Notes: generated by a model from the sequence alone, not told the origin. Shown: positions 28,785 through 39,029, numbered from the stretch's first letter. The stretch is 64,000 nucleotides of DNA from Hyphomicrobiales bacterium (GCA_900471815.1 UICE01000011.1:1-64000); one strand, 5' to 3'. Numbers and translations are program-made.

Positions 28785-29642
28785 ATGACAGTTCCGGTTT
28801 TCAGATTCGCACCCAGCCCCAATGGCTCCCTTCATCTCGGCCATGCCTATTCCGCTCTTCTGAATCAACGGATGGCACAGAATATGGGTGGCCGGATGCT
28901 GCTCCGCATGGAGGATATAGATCGCGAACGCTGCACACCCGAACTTGAGCATTCAATGCTGGATGACTTGGAATGGATTGGCCTGAATTGGGAACAGCCT
29001 GTTCGCCGCCAGTCGGAACATTTTCCAATCTATCAGGAAGCTCTGGATCGCCTCGTCAAAATGGAACTTGTCTATCCGGCATTTCTTAGCCGCAGTGGTA
29101 TCAAGCGGGAGATCGAGCGTTCCAACATGGATGATTGGCCACGCGATCCGGACGGCGCGCCATTCTACCCTCCGATTGAACGCCTGCTTTCAAAGCGCGA
29201 ACAGCAAACACGCATGGCAAGGGGAGACCCTTATGCCTGGCGTTTGAACATGGACCGCGCGCTTGAGGCGGCAGGAACGCAACTGATCTGGCATGAATTT
29301 GGTTCGCGTGAACACAAGGTCAATGCCCGGCCTCAGGACTGGGGCGACGTCATCATCGCCCGACGCGATATGCCCACCAGTTATCATCTCTCCGTCGTCA
29401 TTGATGATGCTTTGCAAGGCATTACGCATGTAGTTCGTGGCAAGGATCTCTATCACGCCACCAGCGTTCACCGCCTGCTTCAACACCTCTTCGGCGTTGA
29501 ACCGCCGCTCTACCACCATCATAGGCTCGTTCTGGATAATGACGGCAACAAATTATCGAAAAGCCGCAGGGATACGTCCCTGCGATCTTTGCGTGAGCGA
29601 GGGGTAACACGTCAGGAGATATGTGATTTGATCGGTTTATGA
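28785..29642 (+). CDS. gluQ: Glutamyl-Q tRNA(Asp) synthetase
   Basis: 285 residues. It is a shortened glutamyl-tRNA synthetase: the HIGH-type motif is PSPNGSLHLGHA and the KMSKS-type is KLSKSRRD, with no anticodon-binding domain after it. Such proteins attach glutamate to queuosine in the anticodon of tRNA-Asp. Note the link to the queuosine-precursor transporter at 62 kb in the same window. The stop overlaps an in-frame ATG of the next gene (29639-29642). Confidence 0.93.
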   Translation: MTVPVFRFAPSPNGSLHLGHAYSALLNQRMAQNMGGRMLLRMEDIDRERCTPELEHSMLDDLEWIGLNWEQPVRRQSEHFPIYQEALDRLVKMELVYPAFLSRSGIKREIERSNMDDWPRDPDGAPFYPPIERLLSKREQQTRMARGDPYAWRLNMDRALEAAGTQLIWHEFGSREHKVNARPQDWGDVIIARRDMPTSYHLSVVIDDALQGITHVVRGKDLYHATSVHRLLQHLFGVEPPLYHHHRLVLDNDGNKLSKSRRDTSLRSLRERGVTRQEICDLIGL

Positions 29643-29707
29643 TCTATCGCATCTCACTTTGCGGGTATAAGTCAGTTGTCTCCTTCAATGATCCGGCTGT
29701 ACCCCCA

Positions 29708-30595
29708 ATGTCCGTACGCTTCCTTCCAGCCCTGTTCGTTCTTCTGTGGGCTACCGGCTTTATCGGCGCGCGCTACGCGATGCCCTATATGGAACCGTTT
29801 CTGTTTCTTATGGCGCGCTTTGCCATTGCGGGCGCAATATTAGGCGTATGGGTTATTCTGGCGGGCAATAATTGGCCCGATAGGCGCGGAGCGATGCACG
29901 CAATCATCGCCGGCTGTCTGATCCATGGCGCTTATCTCGGAGCTGTGTTCTGGGCCATTCACAAGGGCTTGCCCGCTGGCATGTCTGCATTGGTCGTCGG
30001 CCTGCAACCCCTGATCACTGCGCTGATTGCGGGTGTAACGCTTGGCGAAAAAATACAGCCGCGCCACTGGGCGGGACTGGGTGTCGGCTTCATTGGCGTT
30101 GCCATGGTGCTTTGGCCCAAGCTTTCGATTTCTGCCGATGGTATTACCCCGGCAACTGTCGGCGCTTCGATCTTTTCGGTCATTGCCATCAGCGTCGGCA
30201 CCGTCTGGCAGAAACGCTTTGTTGGCCAGATTGATTTAAAGGCAGGAACAACCTTGCAATATCTGGGTGCGATGGTGGTCATGGCAATCATGACATTGTT
30301 GTTCGAGACTCATGAAATCATCTGGTCAGGCTCACTGGTATTCGCCATGTTCTGGCTGGTCGTCGTTCTTTCCATCGGCGCGGTCCTGCTGCTGATGATC
30401 CTGATCAACCAAGGCGCAGTCTCGAAAGTCGCGTCGCTGTTTTATCTCGTGCCCGGCGTCACGGCCCTGATGGCCTATGTCCTTTTCGGGGAGACATTGA
30501 CGTTATTTCAGCTGGTTGGCATGGCCATTGCCACGTTGGGCGTTGCGCTTTCGACCGCAGGTCAAAGCCGCCGCGCCACCCTTCCCTCGCGATAG
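29708..30595 (+). CDS. EamA/DMT-family transporter
   Basis: 295 residues from ATG 29708 (MSVRFLPALFVLLWATGFIG); an ATG at 29639, overlapping the gluQ stop, would add 23 residues. Ten predicted spans in two EamA repeats are present (LVGMAIATLGVALSTAG at the end). The substrate is unknown. Its last 34 bases overlap the convergent YihY gene. Confidence 0.88.
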   Translation: MSVRFLPALFVLLWATGFIGARYAMPYMEPFLFLMARFAIAGAILGVWVILAGNNWPDRRGAMHAIIAGCLIHGAYLGAVFWAIHKGLPAGMSALVVGLQPLITALIAGVTLGEKIQPRHWAGLGVGFIGVAMVLWPKLSISADGITPATVGASIFSVIAISVGTVWQKRFVGQIDLKAGTTLQYLGAMVVMAIMTLLFETHEIIWSGSLVFAMFWLVVVLSIGAVLLLMILINQGAVSKVASLFYLVPGVTALMAYVLFGETLTLFQLVGMAIATLGVALSTAGQSRRATLPSR

Positions 30596-31494
30596 ATAAT
30601 AATCGCAGCGTTTATTTCAGCTCCTATAATGAAGATGGCTGCGATTATATAAAGGAAAACAATAGCGGCCATAATCGAAGCAAGTCCCGCATAGGTCGAG
30701 ATATAAGACGCAAATGTCTCCAGATAGCTGGCAAAGATCGTGGCCCCAATAGTCCAGGCAATCAGTGTAAGCAGAATGCCGGGCAGAATATCCACAAAAC
30801 GCCTGTGCCCTGCTGGCAGCCAGAGATGAACCACAAGAAGGCCGATGATGAGCACGGCCGATGCAATGCAATAGCGCCAGAAACTGATCGTTCCCGATAG
30901 AAGATAAATTTCAGGATACCATTTCGAAGCGATCCGCATCGCCAGCGGGGCAAGCACCAGCAGAAAGCTGATCGCCATGATGCCGATGGTCGCGATAATC
31001 ACATAGCCAAGACTTTGCAGACGGCAATAAATGATCGAGCGCGTATCCACCACACGATAAGCCCGGTTGAGCGCGACCCGCAAAGCTTCAATACCATTGG
31101 ATGCAAAGTAGGCAGCGGCAATCACGCTGATTGTCAACAACCCGCCGCGCTGCACATTGAGAACATTGCTCACTTCCTGCTTGATTGGGTTGGCGATCAC
31201 CTCCGGCCAGGTGTCGAATACGACATGCACTGCCGTCTCGGTAAAAGCACTTGCTCCGAGGAAACTCGCCAATGCCGTGGCAAAAATCAGAAACGGAAAA
31301 AGCGCCATGATTCCTGACAGCGCAACATGGCTCGCCAGTGCCCATCCATCATCCGTGCTGAAATGCCCCAGAGCGTCACCAAGAATACGCCGAAGAAAAC
31401 CATATAGTTTACGCATCAATGCAGGTTTGCCCCCATGGTCATGTACGCGAGATTGCAAGGCACAAGCGAATATGTGAAGTGTTTTTTTGCGCAA
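30562..31494 (-). CDS. YihY/virulence factor BrkB family membrane protein
   Basis: 310 residues, or 284 from a second ATG at 31416 (MRKLYGFLRRIL), which would be closer to the usual start. About six membrane spans; the GVLLTLIAW-like segment ILLTLIAWTIGATIFASY and NRAYRVVDTRS are typical of the family, once mis-called ribonuclease BN. The role is unknown. It is convergent with the DMT gene and overlaps it by 34 bases; it is divergent from the SDR gene, 17 bases between the starts. Confidence 0.88.
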   Translation of the reverse strand: MRKKTLHIFACALQSRVHDHGGKPALMRKLYGFLRRILGDALGHFSTDDGWALASHVALSGIMALFPFLIFATALASFLGASAFTETAVHVVFDTWPEVIANPIKQEVSNVLNVQRGGLLTISVIAAAYFASNGIEALRVALNRAYRVVDTRSIIYCRLQSLGYVIIATIGIMAISFLLVLAPLAMRIASKWYPEIYLLSGTISFWRYCIASAVLIIGLLVVHLWLPAGHRRFVDILPGILLTLIAWTIGATIFASYLETFASYISTYAGLASIMAAIVFLYIIAAIFIIGAEINAAIIIYREGRVARRL

Positions 31495-31511
31495 CCTATT
31501 GAATCGAAACC

Positions 31512-32342
31512 ATGCCCCGTTCCAGAACGATTTTGATTACAGGATGTTCCAGCGGCATGGGCGCTTATTGTGCACGCGCCCTGAAGGCTGATGGCTGGAC
31601 CGTTTTTGCTACTGCCCGCAAATTATCTGACATAGATGATCTTAAAGCGGAAGGCTTTTCGGCTCATTACCTTGACTATAGCGAGGCGCAATCCATCAGA
31701 GATACGGTCAAGGCTGTTCTTGAACAGACCGGCGGCACGCTCGACGCACTCTATAATAATGGCGCTTACGCGGTGCCCGGCGCTGTGGAGGATTTGCCGA
31801 CAACGGCGTTACGCGAGCAATTTGAAGCAGCATTTTTTGGTTGGCATGAGTTGACGCAACTTATTGTTCCGGTGATGCGGCGGCAGGGTCATGGGCGAAT
31901 TGTCCACTGTTCATCAATTCTCGGCTTGGTACCCATGAAACTGCGCGGAGCTTACGTCGCTTCGAAATTTGCACTCGAAGGGTTGATGACAACACAGCGG
32001 ATGGAACTGGCTGGCTCCGGCATTCATGTATCGCTGCTCGAGCCGGGGTCGATCGAGTCCCATTTCAGGACCAATGCGGCGGCCCAAATAAGCAAATATA
32101 TCGATATTGAAAAATCAGTGCATCGCGAGCAATACGAGAGAGAAATCGCCAAATTCTCACAGGCAAAGCCGCCACGATTCGCGCTTGGGCCAGATGCCAT
32201 TTACAAGGTTCTGAAACACGCATTGGAAAATGAGTGTCCCAGACCCCATTATGTGGTGACGGTTCCAGCTAAGCTGGCAAGTTTTGCCAAAAGAATGCTA
32301 TCGGCACGTGCGCTATATCGCATGCTTGCGAGCCAATCATGA
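31512..32342 (+). CDS. Short-chain dehydrogenase/reductase
   Basis: 276 residues. The NAD(P)-binding TGCSSGMG (TGxxxGxG), the active Ser (CSSILG) and YVASK are all present, so a functional classical SDR is expected. The N-terminal dinucleotide region lacks the acidic residue after beta2 that marks NAD preference and carries TARKL, so NADPH is likely. The substrate is not known. Downstream genes follow closely on the same strand. Confidence 0.9.
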   Translation: MPRSRTILITGCSSGMGAYCARALKADGWTVFATARKLSDIDDLKAEGFSAHYLDYSEAQSIRDTVKAVLEQTGGTLDALYNNGAYAVPGAVEDLPTTALREQFEAAFFGWHELTQLIVPVMRRQGHGRIVHCSSILGLVPMKLRGAYVASKFALEGLMTTQRMELAGSGIHVSLLEPGSIESHFRTNAAAQISKYIDIEKSVHREQYEREIAKFSQAKPPRFALGPDAIYKVLKHALENECPRPHYVVTVPAKLASFAKRMLSARALYRMLASQS

Positions 32343-32382
32343 CAGGAGCAGACTGCAAGTCAGCCTGATAAGGAATAACATC

Positions 32383-32580
32383 ATGGACATCATCTTCAAG
32401 TTTCTGGCAATTGTCGCCATTGTCGCCGTCGCTATCGTGCTTCTCGTCGGTCTGCGCAACATGATGAAGGGCGGCGATGCCAACTTCTCCAACAAGATGA
32501 TGCAACTGCGTATTCTGCTGCAGCTAGTTGCCATCATCCTGATTGTTGGCGCCATCTACTTCCATCGCGCTGCAGGCTAG
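32383..32580 (+). CDS. Twin transmembrane (HIG1-domain) protein
   Basis: 65 residues from ATG 32383 (MDIIFKFLAIVAIVAVAIVL), preceded by an AAGGAA Shine-Dalgarno. Two hydrophobic spans flank a short charged linker (RNMMKGGDANFSNKMMQLR), typical of HIG1/twin-TM proteins in Alphaproteobacteria. Mitochondrial HIG1 relatives are linked to cytochrome oxidase assembly; in bacteria the role is unclear. It lies 10 bases upstream of the cobalamin adenosyltransferase gene, which is a common neighbour. Confidence 0.88.
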   Translation: MDIIFKFLAIVAIVAVAIVLLVGLRNMMKGGDANFSNKMMQLRILLQLVAIILIVGAIYFHRAAG

Positions 32581-32590
32581 GGCGGATATA

Positions 32591-33172
32591 ATGGTCAAGC
32601 TCAACAAGATTTATACGCGCACCGGCGATGATGGCACCACCGGCCTCAGCACTGGAGCGCGCCGTTTAAAGCATGACTTGCGCGTAGAGGCTTACGGCAC
32701 TGTGGACGAGGCAAATTCCTTTGTTGGCCTCGCCCGATTGCATACGGAACGGGATTATCCCGAACTCGATGCCATGCTTTTTCGCATCCAGAATGATCTT
32801 TTCGATCTCGGGGCTGATCTTGCCACCCCGGATACGGGTGAAACTCTCGCCTACGAGCCTTTGCGCATCATCGATACCCAGGTTTCAAGAGTTGAAGCTG
32901 ATATTGACCACCTGAACGAAAAGCTTGAGCCTTTGCGCTCCTTCGTGCTGCCGGGAGGCTCCCCTGCATCAGCCGCTTTGCACCTGGCGCGCACGGTTTC
33001 GCGCCGTGCAGAACGTCAAATGGTCGAGCTTTCTCAAAGGCCCGATGAGATCGTCACGCCCGCCGCATTGAAATACATCAACCGCGTTTCCGATTTCCTG
33101 TTTGTTGCGGCTCGGGTTGTCAATGACAATGGCGCGAAGGACGTGTTATGGGTGCCGGGTAAAAATCGCTGA
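32591..33172 (+). CDS. Cob(I)yrinic acid a,c-diamide adenosyltransferase (PduO type)
   Basis: 193 residues from ATG 32591 (MVKLNKIYTRTGDDGTTGL). The opening YTRTGDDGTT is the PduO ATP-binding motif; the later RTVSRRAERQMVELS is also typical. It transfers the adenosyl group from ATP to corrinoids to make adenosylcobalamin. It is in a run HIG1 - PduO - rhomboid on the plus strand. The window also contains part of cobT, so the organism probably makes cobalamin. Confidence 0.94.
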   Translation: MVKLNKIYTRTGDDGTTGLSTGARRLKHDLRVEAYGTVDEANSFVGLARLHTERDYPELDAMLFRIQNDLFDLGADLATPDTGETLAYEPLRIIDTQVSRVEADIDHLNEKLEPLRSFVLPGGSPASAALHLARTVSRRAERQMVELSQRPDEIVTPAALKYINRVSDFLFVAARVVNDNGAKDVLWVPGKNR

Positions 33173-33199
33173 CAGGCCTGAGGCAGGAACCCGGAATTA

Positions 33200-33931
33200 A
33201 TGTTCATTCCACTATATGACGCCAATCGCCTCAAATACATCAAACTACAATATGTTACGCTTTCACTCATTGTTTTGAATGTTATGGTTTTTGGGCTTGT
33301 GGCCCTTTTCGATCCGGACACCCAAAAAGCCTCAATGATATTTGGCTACATCCCCGCCGTAGCGCAGGGTCTGGTTGTTCGTCCGCCGGAATATGACTTC
33401 ATAGCTAGTGGATGGACCTACATCACCTATACGTTCATGCATGCCGACATCTACCATCTCGGCGGAAATATGCTGTTTCTCTGGGTCTTCGGCGACAATG
33501 TCGAAGATGCCATGGGGCATATAAAATTTCTGATCTTTTATTTTCTTTGCGGTGCCGCCGGTGCCTTAATGCACGGTTTTGTTTTTTCCGACTCTCATGG
33601 CCCATTGATTGGCGCATCGGGAGCGATATTCGGGGTTGTCGCCGCTTATCTCATGCTTCACCCACGGGTCTGGGTTTGGGTCTTCGCCTTCGGACGCATT
33701 CCTTTGCCGCTTCCGGCAATCTATCTGCTTGCACTTTGGATCGCCGAACAGTTCTTGATGCTCTTCGTACATGGCGATGAACGCATCTCCTGGTCGGCCC
33801 ATGTCGGCGGAATTATTTCGGGCGCATTGCTGGTCGGTATTCTCAAACGCTGGAGCATTCCGCTGTTTGATCGCACCATTGTCACACCTCGCGCCGTCGT
33901 GACCGAAGACAAGCAAAACAATGAGGCCTGA
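33200..33931 (+). CDS. Rhomboid family intramembrane serine protease (copy 1)
   Basis: 243 residues. The catalytic Ser is in the GASGAIFG motif after the fourth span and the catalytic His in WSAHVGGIISG of the sixth, so the dyad is intact. HADIYHLGGNMLFLWVFGDNVED is the conserved loop-1 region. The protease cleaves within membranes. The gene is followed by a second, clearly homologous copy at 34099-34860; the two share start, core and tail. Confidence 0.93.
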   Translation: MFIPLYDANRLKYIKLQYVTLSLIVLNVMVFGLVALFDPDTQKASMIFGYIPAVAQGLVVRPPEYDFIASGWTYITYTFMHADIYHLGGNMLFLWVFGDNVEDAMGHIKFLIFYFLCGAAGALMHGFVFSDSHGPLIGASGAIFGVVAAYLMLHPRVWVWVFAFGRIPLPLPAIYLLALWIAEQFLMLFVHGDERISWSAHVGGIISGALLVGILKRWSIPLFDRTIVTPRAVVTEDKQNNEA

Positions 33932-34098
33932 AGCCGCGGCTTCAAGGTAGCGAAGAACTTACCTGTCTAAATTGGGAATCTGCTGGAGGTTGTTTGTAGA
34001 CAATACCAAAGCTTTGGCTCAAATTCACCACGCACATTGGTTTCGGTGCGCTTCCAGTGTCCACGTCACGTCTCTCGATATCCGGTAGAAAGACACCA

Positions 34099-34860
34099 AT
34101 GTTTATTCCACTGCATGACGCCAACAGCTTAAAATACATCAAGCTGCAATATGTGACACTTTCGCTGATAGCGCTGAATGTCATCATTTTTGCGCTGACC
34201 AGCATTGCCGGAGATCATGCGGAAGCCACAATTATTGGACTTGGCTATATACCCGCCATTGTCCATGACCTTGCAGCTCTGCCTGCAGCCTATGATATTG
34301 TGCCGCCAAATGCCACTTACATCACCTACGCATTTCTCCATGCCGACATTTTCCACCTCGGCGGCAATATGCTGTTTCTCTGGGTATTTGGAGACAATAT
34401 TGAAGACGCTCTCGGCCACGTAAAATTTTTGATCTTCTATCTTTTATGCGCGGCGGCGGGAGCTTTTCTCCATGGCGTCATTCTGCCGGATTCAGAAGCA
34501 CCATTGATAGGCGCTTCTGGTGCGATAGCAGGTATCGTTGCCGCCTATCTTATACTCCATCCTCGCGTGAAAGTATGGGTTCTGGCCTTTGGACGAATTC
34601 CGCTGCGCATCCCAGCGATCTATCCACTCGTCCTTTGGGTTGCCCTGCAATTCGGTATGCTTTTGTGGGGTGGCGATGAGCAAATATCGTGGCCGGCGCA
34701 TGTGGGCGGGATTATAGCAGGTGCATTGCTCATTCTCATTTTGAAGCGCCGCAATGTTCCGCTTTTTGACCGTGCCATAGTCTCTCCGCGTGCCGTCGTG
34801 GTCGAAAAAGAGCCAGCTATCGCCGCTACGCAAACCGAGCCTGCGAAATGGGGCAGATAG
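34099..34860 (+). CDS. Rhomboid family intramembrane serine protease (copy 2)
   Basis: 253 residues from ATG 34099 (MFIPLHDANSLKYIKLQYVT). It is a tandem paralogue of the gene at 33200-33931. The catalytic GASGAIAG and PAHVGGIIAG are kept. Differences are a hydrophobic-loop substitution set in the N-terminal span and a longer C-terminal tail (AIAATQTEPAKWGR). The 167 bases between the copies hold no gene. Both are probably active, which argues that the duplication is kept for different substrates or regulation. Confidence 0.92.
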   Translation: MFIPLHDANSLKYIKLQYVTLSLIALNVIIFALTSIAGDHAEATIIGLGYIPAIVHDLAALPAAYDIVPPNATYITYAFLHADIFHLGGNMLFLWVFGDNIEDALGHVKFLIFYLLCAAAGAFLHGVILPDSEAPLIGASGAIAGIVAAYLILHPRVKVWVLAFGRIPLRIPAIYPLVLWVALQFGMLLWGGDEQISWPAHVGGIIAGALLILILKRRNVPLFDRAIVSPRAVVVEKEPAIAATQTEPAKWGR

Positions 34861-35054
34861 ACCCACATCATTCAATCGGTTGAAGTACAGATTGTCGCAT
34901 AGCGCGCATTGACCTTTACGTCACTCATATTTACGGTCCCGCGCTGTTCAGACACAAACGTGTCGCTTTTTTCACCTCAATGTCGGCATCCGGCAAGCAG
35001 GTACTGTGATAGGACAGTTAAAGCTGTCATTTGAATGTTGAAGAGGGAGTCCCC

Positions 35055-35804
35055 ATGAAAGTCCTCGTACCGGTAAAGCGGGTAGTCGATTACAACGTCA
35101 AGATCCGCGTCAAAGGTGACGGTTCAGGCGTTGAGCTTGCAAATGTGAAAATGTCGATGAATCCGTTCGACGAAATCGCGGTCGAGGAAGCGCTTCGTTT
35201 GAAGGAAGCCGGCAAGGTCGAGGAAGTTGTCGTCGTGTCGATTGGCCCGGCGCAGGCGCAGGAAACTTTGCGCACAGCACTCGCCATGGGTGCGGACCGT
35301 GCCATTCTGGTCAAGGTCGACGAAATTGTCGAGCCGCTGGCCGTCGCCAAGATTTTGAAGGGCGTCGTTGAAGCCGAACAGCCGCAGCTCGTTATTCTTG
35401 GCAAGCAGGCAATCGATGACGATGCCAACCAGACCGGCCAGATGCTGTCAGCGCTGCTCGGCTGGAGCCAGGCCACCTTCGCCTCCAAGGTTGAACTTGG
35501 TGACAAGTCGGCCAAGGTAACACGCGAAGTTGATGGCGGCCTGCAGACCATTGAAGTCACTTTGCCGGCAATCGTCACTACCGATCTGCGTTTGAACCAG
35601 CCGCGTTATGCTTCGCTGCCCAATATCATGAAGGCTAAGAAGAAGCCTCTCGATGAGAAGTCAGCTGCTGATTACGGCGTTGACACTGCGCCGCGCCTCA
35701 AGGTCCTGAAGACTGAAGAGCCGGGCGGACGCAAGGCTGGTGTGAAGGTCAAGGACGTTGCGGAGCTTGTCTCCAAGCTGAAGAACGAAGCTGGCGTTCT
35801 TTAA
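35055..35804 (+). CDS. etfB: Electron transfer flavoprotein subunit beta
   Basis: 249 residues from ATG 35055 ([19 protein letters not shown]). The signature VKRVVDYN and the AMP/FAD-domain segments ([17 protein letters not shown]) mark EtfB. Together with EtfA it carries electrons from acyl-CoA and other dehydrogenases to the quinone pool via ETF-ubiquinone oxidoreductase. It is followed 22 bases later by etfA. The 194 bases upstream contain no clear gene. Confidence 0.96.
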   Translation: MKVLVPVKRVVDYNVKIRVKGDGSGVELANVKMSMNPFDEIAVEEALRLKEAGKVEEVVVVSIGPAQAQETLRTALAMGADRAILVKVDEIVEPLAVAKILKGVVEAEQPQLVILGKQAIDDDANQTGQMLSALLGWSQATFASKVELGDKSAKVTREVDGGLQTIEVTLPAIVTTDLRLNQPRYASLPNIMKAKKKPLDEKSAADYGVDTAPRLKVLKTEEPGGRKAGVKVKDVAELVSKLKNEAGVL

Positions 35805-35826
35805 GGAAAAGGATAAGGAATTCACC

Positions 35827-36756
35827 ATGGCTATTCTTCTTTTTGCCGAACACGATAACGAAACCCTTTCCGACCAGACAGCCAAGGCTTTGACCGCAGC
35901 GCTCGCCATCGGTTCGGATGTGCATGTGCTGGTAGCCGGAAAAGGCGCCAAGGGCGTTGCAGATCAGGCTGCCAAGCTTGCGGGCGTCAAGAAGGTTTTG
36001 CTGGCCGATAGCGATGATCTGGCCAACCGCCTCGCCGAAGCTACCGCTGCATTGATCGTCTCGATTGCCGACGGCTATGACACGATCATCGCCGCTGCCA
36101 CCACCAACGGCAAAAACATCTTGCCGCGCGTTGCAGCGCTGCTCGATGTCATGCAGGTGTCAGACATTATCGAAGTTATCTCGGCTGACACATTCAAGCG
36201 TCCGATCTATGCGGGCAATGCCTTGCAGACGGTGCAGGCCACCGATGCCAAGAAGGTTATCACGGTTCGCACGGCAACCTTTGCCGCTGCTGGCGAAGGC
36301 GGATCAGCCTCCGTCGAGACCATTTCGGCGGCTGCCAATCCTGGCCTTTCGACCTTTGTTGAAGCAAAGCTTTCCGGTGGCGATCGTCCTGAGTTGACCT
36401 CGGCGAAGATCATCATTTCCGGCGGACGTGCTCTTGGCTCCAACGAAAAGTTCAAGGAAGTGATCCTCCCGGTTGCTGACAAGCTCGGCGCTGCGGTTGG
36501 TGCTTCGCGTGCGGCTGTCGATGCTGGCTATGCACCGAATGACTGGCAGGTTGGACAAACAGGCAAGGTTGTCGCGCCTGACCTTTACATCGCCGTCGGC
36601 ATTTCCGGCGCGATCCAGCATCTGGCCGGCATGAAGGACTCCAAGGTCATTGTTGCCATAAACAAGGACGAAGAAGCACCGATTTTCCAGGTTGCCGATT
36701 ACGGCCTCGTTGGCGATCTCTTCGTTATCCTGCCGGAACTTGAAAAGGCGCTGTAA
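35827..36756 (+). CDS. etfA: Electron transfer flavoprotein subunit alpha
   Basis: 309 residues. The C-terminal FAD-binding segment is intact ([28 protein letters not shown]), and the N-terminal domain is complete. It forms the ETF heterodimer with the upstream gene product. A terminator follows, and then the hydroxyacyl-CoA dehydrogenase gene. Confidence 0.96.
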   Translation: MAILLFAEHDNETLSDQTAKALTAALAIGSDVHVLVAGKGAKGVADQAAKLAGVKKVLLADSDDLANRLAEATAALIVSIADGYDTIIAAATTNGKNILPRVAALLDVMQVSDIIEVISADTFKRPIYAGNALQTVQATDAKKVITVRTATFAAAGEGGSASVETISAAANPGLSTFVEAKLSGGDRPELTSAKIIISGGRALGSNEKFKEVILPVADKLGAAVGASRAAVDAGYAPNDWQVGQTGKVVAPDLYIAVGISGAIQHLAGMKDSKVIVAINKDEEAPIFQVADYGLVGDLFVILPELEKAL

Positions 36757-36788
36757 AAAAATATAGCCGCAAGTTTGAAATGATTTGC

Positions 36789-36828
36789 ATGGCCGGGGTA
36801 GACGAAAGCTACCCCGGCCATTTACTTT
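36789..36828 (+). terminator. Strong hairpin terminator after etfA
   Basis: A perfect 13-bp stem (36789-36801 ATGGCCGGGGTAG with 36809-36821) closes a 7-nt loop (acgaaag) and is followed by TTTACTTT. It lies 32 bases after the etfA stop codon and separates etfBA from the downstream gene. Confidence 0.85.
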
Positions 36829-36871
36829 GGTGCTAGGAAGTTTGCGCTTGAACAAACAAACGGATGGAAAC

Positions 36872-37753
36872 ATGGCTGGATCGATCAAGACTGTAGGCAT
36901 TATCGGAGCGGGGCAAATGGGCAGCGGCATTGCTCATGTATGTGCCGTCGCCGGCTATGACGTTTTGATCCATGACCAGTCTGCCGAACAGCTGGAAAAG
37001 GCTATAGCCACCGTTAATGGCAATATGGCGCGGCAGGTCTCGCACGGCAAACTCGATGAGGCGGCACGCGAAAAAGCCATGGCGCATATCCGCCCTGCTC
37101 TGCGCATGGAGGATCTTTCCAGTGTCGATCTTGCCATCGAAGCGGCGACCGAGGATGAAACAGTCAAGCGCAAGATTTTTGCGCAGCTTTGTCCAAACCT
37201 CAATCCGGAGGCGATCCTCGCCACCAATACTTCATCGATTTCCATCACACGGCTCGCCGCAACAACCGATCGCCCGGAACGGTTTATTGGCATTCACTTC
37301 ATGAATCCGGTGCCGGTGATGAAGCTGGTTGAACTCATTCGCGGTATCGCGACCGAGAACACCACCTTCGAAAGTGCGCGCGAATTCGTTACCAGCCTCG
37401 ACAAGACCTTGACTGTCTCGGAAGATTTCCCGGCCTTCATCGTTAACCGCATCCTACTGCCGATGATCAACGAAGCCATTTACGTTCTTTACGAAGGTGT
37501 CGGCTCTGTGGATGCCATTGATACAGCCATGAAGCTCGGCGCAAATCACCCGATGGGCCCACTGCAACTGGCTGATTTCATCGGCCTTGATACATGCCTT
37601 TCGATCATGCAGGTCTTGCATGATGGTCTGGCGGATTCGAAGTATCGACCCTGCCCGCTTCTCGTCAAATATGTCGAGGCCGGTTGGCTGGGCCGCAAGA
37701 CCGGTCGTGGCTTTTATGATTATCGCGGGGAAAATCCCGTTCCGACACGCTGA
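36872..37753 (+). CDS. 3-hydroxybutyryl-CoA dehydrogenase
   Basis: 293 residues from ATG 36872 ([19 protein letters not shown]). The NAD-binding GxGxMGxGIA motif and the catalytic His region ([15 protein letters not shown]) are intact, and the C-terminal domain ends [13 protein letters not shown]. It oxidises L-3-hydroxybutyryl-CoA, or runs in reverse in butyrate/PHB pathways. Its place directly after etfBA matches the usual grouping of acyl-CoA oxidation genes. Confidence 0.94.
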   Translation: MAGSIKTVGIIGAGQMGSGIAHVCAVAGYDVLIHDQSAEQLEKAIATVNGNMARQVSHGKLDEAAREKAMAHIRPALRMEDLSSVDLAIEAATEDETVKRKIFAQLCPNLNPEAILATNTSSISITRLAATTDRPERFIGIHFMNPVPVMKLVELIRGIATENTTFESAREFVTSLDKTLTVSEDFPAFIVNRILLPMINEAIYVLYEGVGSVDAIDTAMKLGANHPMGPLQLADFIGLDTCLSIMQVLHDGLADSKYRPCPLLVKYVEAGWLGRKTGRGFYDYRGENPVPTR

Positions 37754-37776
37754 TCATGCCCGCATGAAATTATCCC

Positions 37777-38400
37777 ATGGATAGCCAACAGGACGCGGAA
37801 TATTCTGCCGGAACAAAGCGGCTATCCACCATTCTTGTTGAGCTTGGGGACACAGACGCGACCAGAATTTCCTTCGACGACATTCTTGTCGCCTTGTCGG
37901 AACGCAGCTTTGGCGCCTTGCTCATCCTGTTTTCCGCATTAAATCTGATTCCACTACCGCCGGGTTCATCCACGATATTCGGCATTCCACTGGTTCTGCT
38001 TTCCATCCAAATGTTGATTGGCTTCGAGAAGCCGTGGTTTCCGGCCTTTCTGCGGCGCAAATCAATGCGGATAGAAACCTATCGTTCCGGGATCGCCAGA
38101 CTGGAAAGCGTTCTTACACGTTTTGAGCGGCTTGCCCGCCCGCGTTATTGGCTCTTGCCGCAAATTATCGTCGAACGGGTCGTCAGTATCGTTGCGCTTT
38201 CAATGTCCCTGATCGTCATTTTGCCGATTCCGCTTATTAACCAGATACCGGCATTGAGCATAATCCTGCTGGCAATTGGTCTTGGCGAACAGGACGGCGT
38301 ATGGTTGGGAACAGGATTTCTTGTTGCGGCCCTGGCAGCTGGAATTGCTATCGGGCTCGGCGCCTCTGTAGGTTTGGCCGCGCTGCATATTTTTGGTTGA
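37777..38400 (+). CDS. exoD: ExoD family exopolysaccharide-synthesis protein
   Basis: 207 residues. The [30 protein letters not shown] and [23 protein letters not shown] regions match ExoD, first described in Sinorhizobium as needed for exopolysaccharide production and alkali tolerance. Several membrane spans; the exact function is unknown. It ends 2 bases before the YaiI gene, so the two are probably co-expressed. Confidence 0.85.
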   Translation: MDSQQDAEYSAGTKRLSTILVELGDTDATRISFDDILVALSERSFGALLILFSALNLIPLPPGSSTIFGIPLVLLSIQMLIGFEKPWFPAFLRRKSMRIETYRSGIARLESVLTRFERLARPRYWLLPQIIVERVVSIVALSMSLIVILPIPLINQIPALSIILLAIGLGEQDGVWLGTGFLVAALAAGIAIGLGASVGLAALHIFG

Positions 38401-38402
38401 GA

Positions 38403-38879
38403 ATGACAGAACAGAAAAACATATCCATTTACGTCGATGCAGATGCCTGCCCGGTAAAAGCAGAAATTTATCGTGTTGCGGAAAGATATGGCGTCAAGGT
38501 TTTCGTCGTGTCCAATTCCATGATGGCAATCCCGCGCGATCCGATGATCGAGCGGGTCGTTGTCAGCGACGGTTTTGACGCCGCCGATGACTGGATTGCC
38601 GAGCGGGTCTCCCGGGGCGATGTGGTCGTCACTGCCGATATTCCACTTGCAAGCCGCTGTGTTAAAGCAGGTGCAGACGCCATTTCCCCAACGGGTCGGG
38701 CATTTACCGAGGCATCCATCGGCAATACTCTGGCGACGCGTAACCTCATGGATGAACTGCGTTCGGCGGGCCAGATCACGGGTGGACCGCGACCATTTTC
38801 ACCAAAAGATCGTTCCTCCTTTCTTTCTGCGCTTGATCTCGCTATTGTGCGGTTGAAACGTGCGGGCTTCACCTCCTGA
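38403..38879 (+). CDS. YaiI/YqxD family protein (UPF0178, PIN-like)
   Basis: 158 residues from ATG 38403 ([25 protein letters not shown]). The [10 protein letters not shown] signature and conserved ADIPLASRC define the UPF0178 family, which has a PIN-domain-like fold and no proven activity. The downstream 150 bases hold no gene. The upstream stop of exoD is two bases away. Confidence 0.88.
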   Translation: MTEQKNISIYVDADACPVKAEIYRVAERYGVKVFVVSNSMMAIPRDPMIERVVVSDGFDAADDWIAERVSRGDVVVTADIPLASRCVKAGADAISPTGRAFTEASIGNTLATRNLMDELRSAGQITGGPRPFSPKDRSSFLSALDLAIVRLKRAGFTS

Positions 38880-39029
38880 AGGGTAAGTGGATGGGAGCTA
38901 TGCGTTTCGTGGCATTGACGGAACGCGTCGCAGGCTCTACGAGAGCGCAACAAAGCTATATGCGTGCCGCTCGTGCTCCATTGACGCCGAGCTAAAAACA
39001 CGCCCAAAACCAGCACTGAAAGTTCATTT

